A stretch of 64,000 nucleotides of DNA from Macrobrachium rosenbergii (Eukaryota; Arthropoda; Malacostraca; Decapoda; Palaemonidae): the NCBI RefSeq assembly GCF_040412425.1, contig NC_089767.1, forward strand, positions 3,938,448 to 4,002,447. Reading direction: 5' to 3'. The position numbers and the translations under genes are program-made. This document shows, one piece after another, positions 11,780 through 25,146 of the stretch (positions are counted from its first letter, which is position 1; each line of letters starts with the position of its first letter). Below the pieces are notes generated by a model. That model was given only the letters and a program-made list of their open reading frames with translations. It made no database searches and was not told the DNA's origin.

Positions 11780-12152
11780 TTACAAAGTACACTACATTTA
11801 TTTTTGTATGAGGTCTAACCAGATAGTCAATTGGATGCTGTTGAATCTTGAAAAAACAACTTTATATAGTTTTAATTTTGTATTATTTTCATAATACTGC
11901 ATTTAAGGATAGTTTGAGAATTAGCTGAGTTAGGATGAAGCCTTCTTTGGAGCATAATTATAAAAATTTATTTCCGACATTATAATTCTTCAATCTAATA
12001 TGAATAAACTCTTGAATCTAATCTGAATATACTGTGTCGGGTAGATATTACAACAGTTGTTTAGAGGTGTCTTGGTCTGAAAAATGACGCATATCACCCC
12101 ACAGGAAAATTCAACAATTGATGATACTGCATATGTAATGGATTCCATAGTA

Positions 12153-13379
12153 CAGTGATACCTCGCTTTAACGGACTAATAAGGGGGAAGGTCATCCGTT
12201 AAGGTGATTGTCCGTTAAAGTGAAGTAATTTTTTTTTGTCTTAAGTGATGTTTATCAGTAGGCTAGCCTCAGCCTAGGTGCAATAACCACCAACATACAT
12301 GAAAAGATTCACATTATGAAATAAACTGATAATAAAGGTAATAAAACCCTTTTTACCTTATATATTATTGGCATATCTTCTTAATAAATAGCCTATTTGA
12401 GGAATAATTCCATATCAATGAAATCAACTTTTATCTATGCGAGGCCAGCGGACAAAATGTAAATGTCAGTTATGGTTGCGCTCACAGCAACCTTTATTAT
12501 TCGGTAACCTTTCAGAAAGTTTAATGGTACTGTAATTACAATAGTAATAACATTTAAGATAACATAATATTCATTTTTCATTAAAAATTCATTATCATTT
12601 TGGTGATAAATAACTGTTTAGAAGGATTCAGTCATGCAGAACAAAAATCATTGTACATTATCATATTGTTGCTTGTGATTGGCGATGAAACGTAAACATA
12701 ATAAAACCATTTTTACCTTATATATTATTGGCATATCTTAGTTGCACCCACAGCAATCTTTGTCTTTGCCTTTATTAGGCAGTATAATATTAAATTTTCT
12801 TTAAAAATTAATTATCATTTTGGTGGTAAATAATTGTTTGGAACAATTCAGTCATATGAACGATAATTATGTATGATAATTATCGTACATTATTGTATTG
12901 TTAGTGGTTTGTGATTGGCAATGAAACAAACAAAACAGTGGTTTCCCTTTTAGGTGACATGTGTAGGAAAAACATATAGAATTGGCTTTGTTATTTCTTT
13001 TATTTTGAATTTCTAGGGATACAGTAAGGAAAACAGCATTTGTAATGGCATCATCTTCACATAACCAGTAATTCACAAGATACCTGTTGTTGCAAATGCT
13101 AGCCTATACACAGATGGTTTTGTAACTTAGCAGTCGTCTTATACCGTTGTCTTATACTACAGATATGAGATAAATTCATGAAAATTTGCTATAATTTTCG
13201 ACCTCGTCTTATCTAAAGATTCTTATACATAGAAATAAACGATAAGTTCCAATTTCACACCAATGCTGAGATTAGTACACAAGTAAACATAAACAGCAAC
13301 AACCACTACCCTTGGCCAGATTTTGTCTGTTAAATCCAATGTCCGTTGGTTCCAGGTCTGTTAAAGTGAGGTTTTACTG
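12153..13379. mobile_element. Tigger/pogo-like non-autonomous DNA transposon
   Basis: The left end is CAGTGATACCTCGCTTTAAC and the right end, read inverted, is CAGTAAAACCTCACTTTAAC. Each is flanked by TA (12151-12152 and 13380-13381), the target duplication of Tc1/mariner-type elements. CAGT-starting ends of this form are known for the pogo/Tigger group. The 1.2 kb interior has no transposase. It holds an imperfect duplication: a block containing ACCTTATATATTATTGGCAT occurs at about 12355 and again at about 12714. Confidence 0.8.
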
Positions 13380-15775
13380 TATTCAGTTGTTTCATAATGA
13401 ACCCATCAGTCATAATTAACCATTGAGCACACTATATAATTCCTCAGACATCTTCTGAAGTATTGAAGATGGAAGAAGGAAGGCTAGTTGAGAAACTGCT
13501 CCATATGAACAACTACTGTTGACAATTTGTATGTATGTAAAGTAGGCAGTCATGAGACTGTTCCCTACATAAGTTATTGCTTGTACAAAGCATGATTTAG
13601 TTTTGATTACATATTTTCTCACGTCTTTATACTGAATAAAACCTGCAACTGCATAGATGCAGAATTACATGTACAGTTGGAATATGAAGCAGGTTAAAAT
13701 GCAACGTTAAATTCATTTTCATTGCTTGATCATCATGATCAAACATGGTACTGTATTTGTAGGGTGACTATTTCACAGGAATTTAATTTAAGTCAGTATG
13801 GGTATGGGATTTTCTCTAGCATGTCATAAATTGGTTTAAACTTTGTTGTCTATTGTAATATGTGTGTTTTATTATTATGTATGTGATTATCATGTATATC
13901 TTAATATGCAATGACTGTGTAAATTCATTTAAAATTTAGACTTCTTATTCGTGAGCAGTTCATCTGGTATTGATGATTTATACTGTTCATAGCATCAGCA
14001 ATCCTTTTTTTGACTGGAAAATAAATTATGATTATATAAAATTTCCAGCTTTCTATTCAGTCATTGGTGTGTATTACAGGAACTTTCAGAAAGTAATGCA
14101 GACATTACTTCTATATCATGAATAATTCGAAACTTATTCCTGGACGACTTTTCTCATGATTTATGATACTTGTTACGCAAATTAGAAAAATTAGCTTACG
14201 TATTACTAAGGAAAAACACTTCATTATACAGTACTACAGTGCCCTTTTTTGTGGCACAAATTGGACCTTGCTGGTTAAGGACTAATTTTAACTGGAGCAC
14301 TGTAGTTGTAGAATATTTGACTTTCATTCATCTTGATCCCAGTTGCTTAAGATTTCTGGATAGCTGTATTTTGGATAAATAGGACTTCATTTTTAAAATA
14401 ATGCAGCATATGGTGCAGAAGCACACTTTTTAATCTGAAACTATTAAGAGGTAGATATCCATCATCTTTAAACTGATAAAAGGTATATTGTTATGCATCC
14501 CATTGAAAGTAATTTTATTCTCACCTGTGAACTTTGCCGAGTGTAGATTCCACCTTACTGCATCTCATGTGCCTGTTATTGTTGAAAGGAATTTATTCTC
14601 GAAGTATTAATATATATCTCTCAGAAAGGCGTAATAAAGACGAGTTCTGTAATTTCCTTACTTTTAATGACAAAAATTACTTATAAAAACTCAGTACAAT
14701 TTAAATGTTACAGTTATGCAAACAAAATCACTCTTGTTAAAACAGTTCAACTCAGTCTGTTTGGGGAGCACGAAAGCAAGGGGAGACGGGTGGATGTTAA
14801 CTCTCCTGGTGGATGTTAACTTGTCTGTTGGGTGCCAATCTGGTCTCTTCAGCTACTCTCCTGCCTCTAAAACTCTTACAACAATCATGTACCTTCATTT
14901 TGCAACAAATTGGGATTTTTGTTTATCTGCAAAAAACTTTTCGCGTCCACCTTCCATTGTCCTATTGTTTGCAAGGATATTATCTTACAAAAGTTTCCTC
15001 AAACAGTTGATTGGGAAGGACTTTGGTTGGCGTTTATCAGTTTTAAATCTTTTCTCCTGAGAGGACTTGATTGGTAAATGATCTTAGGAATATGTCAAAG
15101 ACCCATCCAACAAGTATGTTTGATTGGAGGGTGTTGAAAAACATCACTTTGTCCAGCCCGTCATGTTGTCAATTTCCTGGAATTAGTCGTTACATAAACT
15201 TTTAAATATGAAAATGCCTCCTTTCATTGAATACAACAGAAGATAGCTCATGGGTTATAGAGATGGTTGATGTTAGCTTTTTTAACTCGACGGTGCTGAG
15301 TCAAACTTACTTGAGTAATATTCAATCATTTACCTTCATTTTGCCACAGTTTCCAAATTTTCGATTTATGGTTTTATGGCCCTGGGCGCATCTCAGAAAT
15401 TCTTTCTCTCTTCGTCGTAATATTTGCTCACTGTTTTGAGTTCGTGGAAGAAGGTTTGTTTCAGTCAACAGATTCTTAGTTCTATTTTCAATAAATCACG
15501 ATAAATAGAAAAATTCAACTTCTCTCTCAACTCTGGTCTCTCTCTCTAGTAATATTCTCTCTCTTTTCAACAAACGGAAAGTCTCTCTCAATATTTCGAT
15601 TTATCTCTCTTTTTCTCTCTCTCTCAGGAGTGATAATATTTTCTCTGTAAATTTAGAACTCTTCATATTCCTATATGAGATATTAACTGAAATAAAGCAT
15701 AAAATGCTTTATAAAGGCAAAGTGGCCAGTCTTGTGAGAACTAAATATATTAGATCAGTGTCTGGTTAAACTACT

Positions 15776-15777
<2 letters not shown>

Positions 15778-15840
<63 letters not shown>
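15778..15840. repeat. (AAT)n microsatellite
   Basis: About 21 uninterrupted AAT units within the TRAPPC4 intron. Confidence 0.96.
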
Positions 15841-15842
<2 letters not shown>

Positions 15843-16734
15843 AAGACAGACTTTGCTGGGTGCAGTATATATAATACTAAAATGTGAATGTTTGGGATAA
15901 TTGATTTTATTCTATGTTGGTAAAAGGACACAGTTACATGCAGATTTGTCAGAGGGATCCTATATCTTCACAGTTATTCTTGTCCCTCATGAAACCTTGG
16001 GTGAGAAAAGGATATTGCCTCTTTGTGTTTACAGATTTTACACTGAACCTTAGGTAGTTGATACTGTAATACTAATTGAGAATTACACAGATAGAGTTGA
16101 AGTATAATTATTCTGCAACCCAACCTACTTCAAATGATTAAAAATTCCAGATAATCAGGTCACCTGCCCTCTCAGTTCATAACATGCTTTCCAGATCACC
16201 AATAAGTAAGATTTACCAGTAAATAGTTATTCTAATATAGTAATACCTCACTGTACACTGTTAATTCATTTCAAGACTTATAACAAATTGAAAAATAAAT
16301 TCTTTAGAAATGACCTACACACCTTATAAGCCCTTTAAACTGCCCATATCATCACTATTACAATATATTGTTTGATAGTTTAACATTTTTACTGGTTTCA
16401 GTATATAAATTTTAATTGCAAAGAATAGCAAAGCAACCCTCTGGCACCCAAAATTTATTGTATATGAACCAATGTTGGTGATATATTTCCTTTTGCTTTG
16501 TGTATCACTAAGGGGTTGATAACTGTTTTTTGTACTTTTCATTACTTCTTTGCAATTCAGAAGAGGAGAGGAAACCCAGTTTCCTTGGTTATAAAATGCT
16601 GAGTAATTGCAGGCTTATGAGAACTTCCTTACAGGGTTACTGATTTTAAAGAAACAATGTAAGATCCTTTAGGATCTTGAATTATTATAGAGTGCCTCAT
16701 AGTTTGTAAAAATTAAGAGGAGAAGTCTCAAGGG

Positions 16735-17072
16735 GGTGGACCATGTGAACCATCAGTTAATTATCCTTTGTGCAGGAAGTGGGGAGAGAAATGTTATCAA
16801 TTATTTTCTAATTTGTGCCTAGTGTGAGTGGACTATGTGAACCAACACTCTTGTACAGGAAGTGTGGAGAGAAATATTATGAGAAGGTAGTTAAATTCTT
16901 GCCTGTTTTAAACAGCAATTTTGGTGACCCAGAGTCAGCTGTGGCATCCCTAAAATGTAGACTGGAAATTGTAAACAACAATAACTGGAAAGTATCACTT
17001 TCACAGTGCATGATGAAGGGTTCTTTAGGAGCAGTGGCCAATGGCTTTATACCTGATGTGATTAAAACATGA
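16735..17072 (+). other. Short diverged duplication with an 85-codon open frame, unassigned
   Basis: Two related segments (about 16735-16800 and 16825-16885) share GGACTATGTGAACCA-like and CAGGAAGTGTGGAGAGAAAT-like blocks. The second opens a frame (16815-17072) with no similarity I recognise, no splice context and no start support. It is probably a repeat remnant in the TRAPPC4 intron. Confidence 0.2.
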
Positions 17073-17214
17073 AATATATGTAAAATATAAGCTTTATTTA
17101 CAACACTGGAGGAATGACATATCCCATGAGTCAGTCATTTTCATTGGAGTAGTACAGTATACAGGGATTGTCATTTGACTGTCTCCTCCCTTGAAGCAAA
17201 CACTATAATGATTG

Positions 17215-18450
17215 TTGAATATTTACAAAATCAGAAAAAATGACACATCCTAATTGAAAACTTCTATCTCTGCCTGAAAAACAAAGTAAACATTTTATTT
17301 TCTTTGAATAATCAAAAATAAAGAAACACAGTATGACTTTCCATTTCATAAGTGCAGTACCTTTTGAAAGTAAGGAATAAAAAACAAGGGGACTGCAAAT
17401 TTCCCACATATTGCAACTCCTGTTATGAATCTTTTTCCACTGTAGTCATGGCTCTTGATATATAAACACAACACGTGTTTTGTGGCCTGATGTAAAAAGG
17501 GTGGGATCTGGAGTAGAAGGCTTTCAAGGTCTTGTGGATTGAAGTTCCAGGTGATAGTCCCAGTACTTATATGAATTTTGATATGGATTATTTTTCTTTT
17601 GTGCAGTTTCCCTTAGTGCCATTTCTGTTTGCAAAAAGAGAATTTGAGATTGGATGAAATCTTTAATTTTACTGTATGGTCTAGAACTTTAGTTAATTTT
17701 GTACATATGCTTGTTGTTGAGATTATATTAAGATGCTAGTGGAATTTTGCTTAAAATCATGTCAATATGATTTTCATAGAATATTTACATAATCTGTTTG
17801 TCTTTGTATAAGTAGCAGCCACTAGCTTTATTCATCTTTGTATCTGTGGGATGCTTAGGAACTTGAAACTTGCTTTACCTTGCTTCTTTTGGCTTGTCTA
17901 CTCTGCCAGCTAGTGGCTGCTACTTATACAAAGACAAACAGATTACGTAAACATTCTATGAAAATCATACTGACATGATTTTAAGCAAAAGTCCACTAAC
18001 ATCTTAATATATTCCCAACGACAAGCATATGTACAAAATTAACCAAAGTTCTAGAACAATACACTAAAATGAAAGATTTCATCTAATCTCAAATTCTCTT
18101 CATTTGCAAACAGAAATGGCACTAAGGGAACTGCACAAAAGAGAAATACAGTAATCCATACAATTTATATACGTACTGGGACTATCACCTGGAACTTCAA
18201 TCCACAAGACCTTGAAAACCTTCTACTCCAGATCCAACCCTTTTTACACAAGACCACAAAACAAGTGTTGTGTTTATATATCAAGAGCCATGAGTACAGT
18301 GGAAAAAATTCATAACAGGAGCTGCAATATGTGGGAAATTTGCAGTCCCCTTGTGTTTTATTCCTTACTTTCAAAAGGTACTAAACTTACAAAATGGGAT
18401 AGAAGTTTTCAATTTTTTCTGGTTTTGCAAGTATTTATAGTAAAAATGTA
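17215..18450. mobile_element. Large foldback (inverted repeat) element
   Basis: The left arm (about 17215-17831) and right arm (about 17908-18450) are imperfect reverse complements over some 550-600 bp, separated by a spacer of about 75 bp. At the centre, AAGTAGCAGCCACTAGC reads out and its complement GCTAGTGGCTGCTACTT reads back. Short indels distinguish the arms. There is no ORF or transposase. The right arm ends about 90 bp before the last TRAPPC4 exon, so the unspliced transcript would contain a long hairpin. Confidence 0.88.
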
Positions 18451-18539
18451 CTGTAGTAAATAACATTTATTTTTCTAATTTTGCACTTTTTTCTTTTCCA
18501 CTGAGTATCATTTGTTTAACAGTATTTTTTCAATTCCAG

Positions 18540-18739
18540 GTGTTAAATTTATGTTGATTAGCGACCACAAGCAGGGCAGCGTAGATGCATTACTCCACCG
18601 AGTGTATGAGCTGTACACTGACTATGCCCTTAAAAATCCATTTTATTCCTTGGAAATGCCAATTAGATGTGAATTGTTTGATGAACACTTGAAAAGTACT
18701 TTAGAGCAGGCTGAGAGATCAGGAATCAGCAATATATAG
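18540..18739 (+). CDS. TRAPPC4: TRAPPC4, last coding exon
   Basis: A 200-bp exon after an acceptor (CAATTCCAG), running to TAG at 18737-18739. After completing a Gly codon it encodes [20 protein letters not shown] and then [20 protein letters not shown], ending in [10 protein letters not shown]. The [18 protein letters not shown] block is the diagnostic C-terminal motif of TRAPPC4, and the length to the stop matches the animal family. The protein works in the TRAPP tethering and Rab-activating complex. The 6.9 kb intron before this exon contains a transposon, microsatellites and a foldback that ends close to the acceptor. Confidence 0.95.
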
Positions 18740-19029
18740 GTAGAGTATATTTGAAGTATAGTAGAAGTTGTAGCGGTAGTATCTTTATGCATGATGATTT
18801 AAAAGTACCTGTACTGCATTTTTGTATTAATATCATTCAGCTCAGAAATCTGAGCAATATGTGGCTAGTTACTCACATTTCATTTAAATGACAACCCAGT
18901 TTTAGTCAAAATGCTCTTTTGGTAGCCTTGTGTTAGGTCATTTCCCAGGGCTTACGAATCCCAAGGAATATGAGGCTGCCACATCTTAGTAAAATGGATG
19001 GCTTATGGTTTATATATTGTTATGATAAA

Positions 19030-19035
19030 AATAAA
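19030..19035 (+). terminator. TRAPPC4: Candidate polyadenylation signal of TRAPPC4
   Basis: AATAAA about 290 bp after the stop codon. It is the first canonical hexamer I noticed in an AT-rich 3' flank, so it may be a chance match. Confidence 0.3.
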
Positions 19036-19499
19036 CAACTCATAATTTTGTTACAAGATATATGTACCTCATAGTTTTGTTTACGTTTTTGTTCCTTAGA
19101 AGCTACATCTTGCAAAACATCACACAAATAGATCTTTTATAATTAAAAATGCTCTAATGTTTATTGCATGATCTGATGGTCAATGTATTGTAGGCTAAGT
19201 TTGTTGTTTGCTGTTTTTGTCATAAATAATGAATTTACTAAAGGACTTGAATCAGTATGAAGTGTTTTATTACTATGGAGCTTGGCTCCTAATTCTCTTC
19301 AGATTCATCTCATGAATTGAAATTGGCTCATACCATTATGGACAAGAGGCTCTGATTATGAAAGTTATTGAAATAGCATTTTTATTTTAACTTGACCAAT
19401 GATTGCATCGCTGTAATTTTCTACTCGACGGCAGCTTGAATTTTCGAAATTCGCAGCAATACTGTAATTCTTCCATCTAAGTTGGTGACTAGACTCCTG

Positions 19500-20560
19500 C
19501 CCACTTTGTGGGTGGTTATCTGGACAGGATGCTTTTTATGCCCAATGTGAGCCATAACGTACTTCCTGGAAGGATGCAGGCTCTTAGTTGAGATTACTGG
19601 CACCTTTCTTCATCTTAGGCAGGCATCATGAGGAGGTATTTATGAATCCTTTCTGGCCAAGTTTATGACTCCTCTCAGGAGGATGTCACCTACCCTACTT
19701 GCTCAAGGGTGCATGAATTCATGACATAGGACTGCTAGGGACATTCCCATGTCATGAACTTTTCAGATGAACTTTGCAATGTTTCCAGGCAATGGGGGCA
19801 GTTGTTCAGGTTGTGGACAGCCCTTTCCTCAGACCATCCTCAGGCCTCTAGATATCTTCTTGGGACCTGTAGTGGTTGCTTAAACAATTTGTATAAGCAC
19901 CCAGCTCCACTTGGACAGACATGTATCTCACCTGAATACATTTGCATATATTGTAAGTTTGGGGGATGAATGCAGAGTGAGTAGACTTGCTTTCTTCCTT
20001 TATTCCTTTTTTAGAACAGCCTTCTAGGGCTGAGGTACGAGCTTGGTCATGCTAGATACAAGCACCTTCGCTCCAAGCACCCAGTCTTAGAATAGTGTTT
20101 AGTTTAAGATGCATCGCCTTCTGTTCTCCCTTTCAACAAGAAGGGGACATAGGTAGAGTTACTGCCTGGTCCAATTACTTGGTATTAAGCAGAATTAGTA
20201 GCCTTCTGACTTGAATCCCCTGTGGGGGTTTTCATGGTTCTCTGATGTTTTTCCTCCCTTGAGTAATCTTTCTGAATCAGAGACTAAATCATGCCAGGCC
20301 CTGCTATTTTGTTATATATGATAGACCAGTTAGATTACAGGAGTGTCATAGGAGTCGTCGTATCCCTTGCTTGCATTAGCAAACAGGAGCATGACATTTC
20401 TGGGTAGGGTTCAGCTCCAGTCAGTTGTCAGAGACAGCCTCCAGCCTAAGGAGTAAGTCTCCTATGCAAGAGGGGATAGTTTGTATTTCTGAAGGAACAA
20501 ATAACAATGTTTTAAGCAATCAGTATTTTTCCTAGGTATACAAACCAGAACCTTTTATAG
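19500..20560 (+). mobile_element. DIRS 3'-end remnant (third copy)
   Basis: A translated block near 19840-19920 reads like the end of the DIRS recombinase: LDIFLGPVVVA, then a stop, then a tail with QLHLDRHVSHL. It aligns with the piece after FYLRDIA in the element at 2.1-10.1 kb. Surrounding sequence up to about 20560 has the same GC-richer texture, but I could not define its borders. Confidence 0.5.
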
Positions 20561-23500
20561 ATTAAACCACATTTCTGTCTCTTTGGCTGAAGGAAAAAAA
20601 TGACTAGTGATGGATATTCCCCACTCACCACCCCCCCCTCTAAACAACAGTTATGTTCCTTGTTACTGTACAAAGTTCAATGACTGTTCGAGCTTGCACG
20701 GAAGGCTACTCCTCTATAAAAGGTTTGGTTGGTCTACCTAAGAAAATTCAAATTACTTAAACAAAAAAAATTTTGTTTGAGTTTTTCTCATTATTTTATA
20801 TTCCATGACAGATGCAAGTATCTGAAGTTGAGAGAGAGAGAGAGACTGTGTGTGTGTGTGTGAGTGTCTCTCATAGTCTGAGTAGGGCTAGACTAAGCAT
20901 TAGCAACACCCTTAAAAAAATTCTGGTTATGACATTGCACAAGTTTGCTTATTAAGATTTTGGTAGAGTGTTTATTGAATTTTTATGTACAGTTTTATTT
21001 TTCTGAACAACCTGTTTACATAATAGATATTTGCTTATTAAAAGTCAACAGGCAATTATACAAACATTTATATTCTTAAAATGTTATTCAACTTTAACTA
21101 GTTACGGAGTATAATATAGTCCAGTGATGTACATATGCATACATTTACACTGAATGTCTTTTTGACTGTAATCTAACAGCATTCTGTGAAATTAAAAATT
21201 CCTGTAGTGTTTTTTATGGGCCTTTTAAACTTGATATATGTACATTGTTCATGTATCTGTAATGTTTTATGATACTGTAAAATAATTAAGCTTGAAACAT
21301 TATATTTAGTACATGAAAGTGAGTATAAAAGTACAGTACTGATATTTTTTAGTGTGTCAGGTTTGTAACTACAGGTTTGTTGCAGAATCCCTTTCTGAAC
21401 CTTAGTTGAATTTTAACTGTTACATAATGTTTAGTTTTAATTATATAATTTTACCACTGCCAATTTGTAGTACTATTTGTTTTGTCAAAACAGTACAAAA
21501 TCTGTTTGAACCTCAGCAGATTCCCCGGGAGGTGGTGTTGGTACAGTAAAATGGTTTGAACCTCATTAAAACCTAATGATGGTAACTTAAGAAGTAAAAT
21601 ACCAGTATAGTTAAACTTTAGCTACTACCCATATAATGATGTAAACTAGCAAATAAAATAGTCTTTAACTTAGCTAATGCTTCCTAAATGTGCAGAATAC
21701 TATCAAAGGGACCTTTAAGTATTCCTGATTTAAAAACAACCTAGTGAATGAGCCCTTTTCTGAATTACTTCAGTTAAATCAAGGCCCTACATATATATAT
21801 ATAAAATTGCTTTAGAACTTCTCTTAATGGTTTAATGTTGATGATAACTAACAAATGGAAAAAGGCTGTACATTTTATTAGAGTAAAGGTATACATATTT
21901 TTCGAGAATATGGCACTAGATACAAACTATAGAAAATTGCACAGGGAGGACAATAGACAATTTCAAACAAGTAGAGTCCATAGTACTTAGATGTTCATAA
22001 ATATTTTTAAAACATGTAAAAATGAATTTTAATTTTTGTATAACAACTTTTGGAGCTTCAGCACATCATTATTCTCATCCGGTCAAACATTTGCCCTTCT
22101 GATAGGCTTTGCCTATACAAAATTAGTTACGTACTAGTATAGAGCTGAAAATCATTATACATCTTAGAATGTAATTTTGATTTCTAAAAATGAATGATAC
22201 AGGCATCACAGAAACAATTATCCATGATTTAAAAATTGCACCTGCAATGCTAAACCTGATGCTTATTTACATTTTTTTTTTTTTAGAAAAGTAACAGTAA
22301 ATTCTATATGGGACAGTGAAAATGGTTTCAAGATGTATATAAAAATGAAAAACTCTGTTTATCTCTAGTAATGTAGAAAAAATACATGTAATGAATGCTA
22401 TTTTTTTTAAAAGCATAAAATCTACTTTTGAAACTAAATGCACTTTAAAATGTTGGGGAGTTGGAACTGATGATTGTATCAAGAGGTGGTAACAGTACAC
22501 TAGTAAAGCATTTCTCTTAAATGTTTCAGTATGTTCAGTTAATGTCCATAACTGTTGTTTTATAAACTAAATTAGATGTACAATACAAATTACAGTTATG
22601 CTGTTATTTGAACAGCTATTTTAAATTGGTCAGACTTCTAATTTTTAATCAGTTTAAGTAGTTATTATAATTGTGAAAATCATATTAAAATATAATTTCA
22701 TATTTTTCTACGTGAAATTTTTCTTATATTGCCAGTAAGTCACCATTAAGGCAGTTCAGTTTATTTTTCGTGATTATTAAAGGCACCATCACTATACAGC
22801 ACAAGTAAATCATTGAATAACTCGCCCCAATAACCCCGTTATCAATTGTATGAGGAGAAAGTACAAGTAATATTTCTATGCTTATATGTAATGTATGTGG
22901 TTAATGTAAATCATTAATAATCAGGACTCTATATTAATGCATGTTTAAAAAAATTACCCTCAGAGAACATGTATATTTCACTTAGAGCAAGGTGCATAGA
23001 AGAATTCCAATAATTTTAAAGTACTTTGCATTTTGATCATAGTACCTGTATACTGGATATTGGCCTGTCCTAAGCTTTTACATAGACATAGAATCTAAAG
23101 AACAAATTTTATTAGTAAATAATAGTTCATTCATTTCAGAAGGCTTGTTAGAAGGCTTCATTTATTTACAATGCTTTGGTATTCAAATTGGTATCTTATT
23201 ATACCTTGTGCTGTCTGACATTTATATTAATACAAAAATCATTTAAATTAAGCTGAAATATCAATTTGAAACATGTTTGAAGATTTTATAAAACCTAGGC
23301 CAACTACACAACATGTTCTCTACAGTATGTTTCATCTAAAATGTGTTAATGTTAAATAAATGAAATGCCTTGTTTATTACATTTCAGATACTGTATCTTA
23401 TGTTTCTCCAGTTATATTTGTGAAGCTTTGCTATTCCATACCCTACAAGAAGCCAGATTTCAAAGCAAGTATCATCATATATACAGGAAAGTACATAGAA

Positions 23501-23924
23501 GTGGATATTAATTTAGCTTTTTACAAGGATTGGGAATATGAACAACAGGCTGCTTGTATCAGATTATTCCTTTACCAGTGTATCTATCTTCTCTTCAGGA
23601 TTAGAGATGAATCACTCATCTATTTTGGAAATACTCCCACTTTTAATGCCACGTTCTGCTGTTCATTGGGAATTGATTTCACTGAAAACACAGGGTACAC
23701 TGAAAGAACACTTACAGATAAATGACGCTGGATTTGTTCATACAGTATTTTTCTTATAAAGCAGTCACTTGCTGTGTTAAAATATCCTGTAAATCACAGA
23801 CCATGAATAATATTTTGCTAGTTGTTAACATTACATTAAGGCATCTGTATCACATTGTTCCTCTGACCTGCATGAGTATATAAACTGCCAAGATCTCCAC
23901 CAAACTGAATTGGTGTTAAAAATC
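20561..23924. other. AT-rich intergenic stretch
   Basis: It holds short GA and GT runs at 20830-20870 and otherwise AT-rich sequence. An open frame at about 23360-23725 has no start, splice or similarity support. I see no gene here. Confidence 0.4.
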
Positions 23925-24290
23925 TTAGCACACACTGTCAGTAACTACATGCATAGCAGGATCGGAGAGAACACCACACTCGGGGCGAGTGTGCCACCCA
24001 GGATGATCACGACGCCCTCCACTCCTTTTGCGAGGAACACGTCGAGGAGACCCAGAGGGAGCTGAAGAATCATCACTTGTGTCACCAGGAACTTGCGTTG
24101 GACGAACAGGAATTGCTGCAGGACCCCAAGGAATTCCAAGATGCTCAGGTGATGGAGCATCTCGTCGAGGAGAACAGGAACTAGGGTTTGATTGAGGTTT
24201 TTGTATAACATTCTGTGTTGTGATCCGTGGAGGATTCCGTAAACCCTCTCGGAACTGACGTGGAACACTGCGGGCAGTCAGGCTGTGTAC
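23925..24290 (-). CDS. Putative terminal exon, Pro/Arg/Ser-rich (Ig gene or separate gene)
   Basis: Read on the minus strand, an acceptor (CATATTGCAG) at 24291 opens a frame of about 121 codons ending in TAA. Its composition is Pro, Arg and Ser-rich (for example PQSNPSSCSPRRDAPSPE and GSPRRVPRKRSGGRRD). Codon choice (CCT for Pro, T/A-ending wobble) looks like real coding sequence. The first codon is in phase 0. It lies downstream of the Ig-protein exons on the same strand and may be their most distal alternative end. The nearest upstream candidate exon (30713-30804) ends in phase 1, so the connection is unproven and another exon may be missing. Confidence 0.55.
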   Translation of the reverse strand, partial: VHSLTARSVPRQFREGLRNPPRITTQNVIQKPQSNPSSCSPRRDAPSPEHLGIPWGPAAIPVRPTQVPGDTSDDSSAPSGSPRRVPRKRSGGRRDHPGWHTRPECGVLSDPAMHVVTDSVC

Positions 24291-25146
24291 CTGCAATATG
24301 CATATGGTGAAGAAATGTTTGTAATTATGGAGAAGTGTAAAATACTTCGTATATGTCATTGAAGTATCACAAACTGCTGTACAGTATACAGTTTTTTTTA
24401 AGAACAGTGTTGCAATAAATTATATGACTTACAATTATCTGTACATTTTACATATCCAAAGTAAATTTCTTCTTGCACCATCTCCCATTATTAATGAAAA
24501 CAAGCTGCATGAAAATAAAATTGCCTCACTTTAATTTGAAGTAACTATAGTTTTATAATCAGGATACAATCTCAAAAATTTTCAGCCATGTAAATTTAAA
24601 ATTAATGTCGATTCGTGAGTTTAAAACCTCTGCCTAAATAAGTGTTACATTCATTGCCTTCATACTTTGAAGCTAAGCAACATATAATGACTGGAGAGTC
24701 ACCATTCAAGTTATAAGTAGGGATTTAAGCTCTAAAATACAAACATCACCTCTGGTTTTGCTACAGTACTCAGAGAGGATGACCAACTAAAATATTTATT
24801 GAACAAGAATCCTACACTCAGTGGCTGAAAGATGTCCCCTTCAGTAGGGCATCAAGAGCTTTGAGTTTTTCTCTCATTCTATTCAACATCACAACACCCT
24901 CACTACACACACAAATACACATACACATATATCTCACACACCTTCCACTGTGTGGAACCCATTTTCAAATACAGTAAATGCATATGGATGAGGGGAGGGA
25001 TGAGGAACTTGACATAAGACGATGATTTCTACTATATAGACAAAATAGAATTTGTTCCTATCTAAATACAGACCATCGCCTATTTATAGAAGTATTTCTT
25101 CAGTGCAAGCTGGAGCAGTTGTTGAACTAGGTAACGAAGTGGTTTT

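Noticed and set aside
23360..23725. 121-codon ORF on the + strand
   Set aside because: Random-looking composition with many aromatic residues, no splice or homology support.
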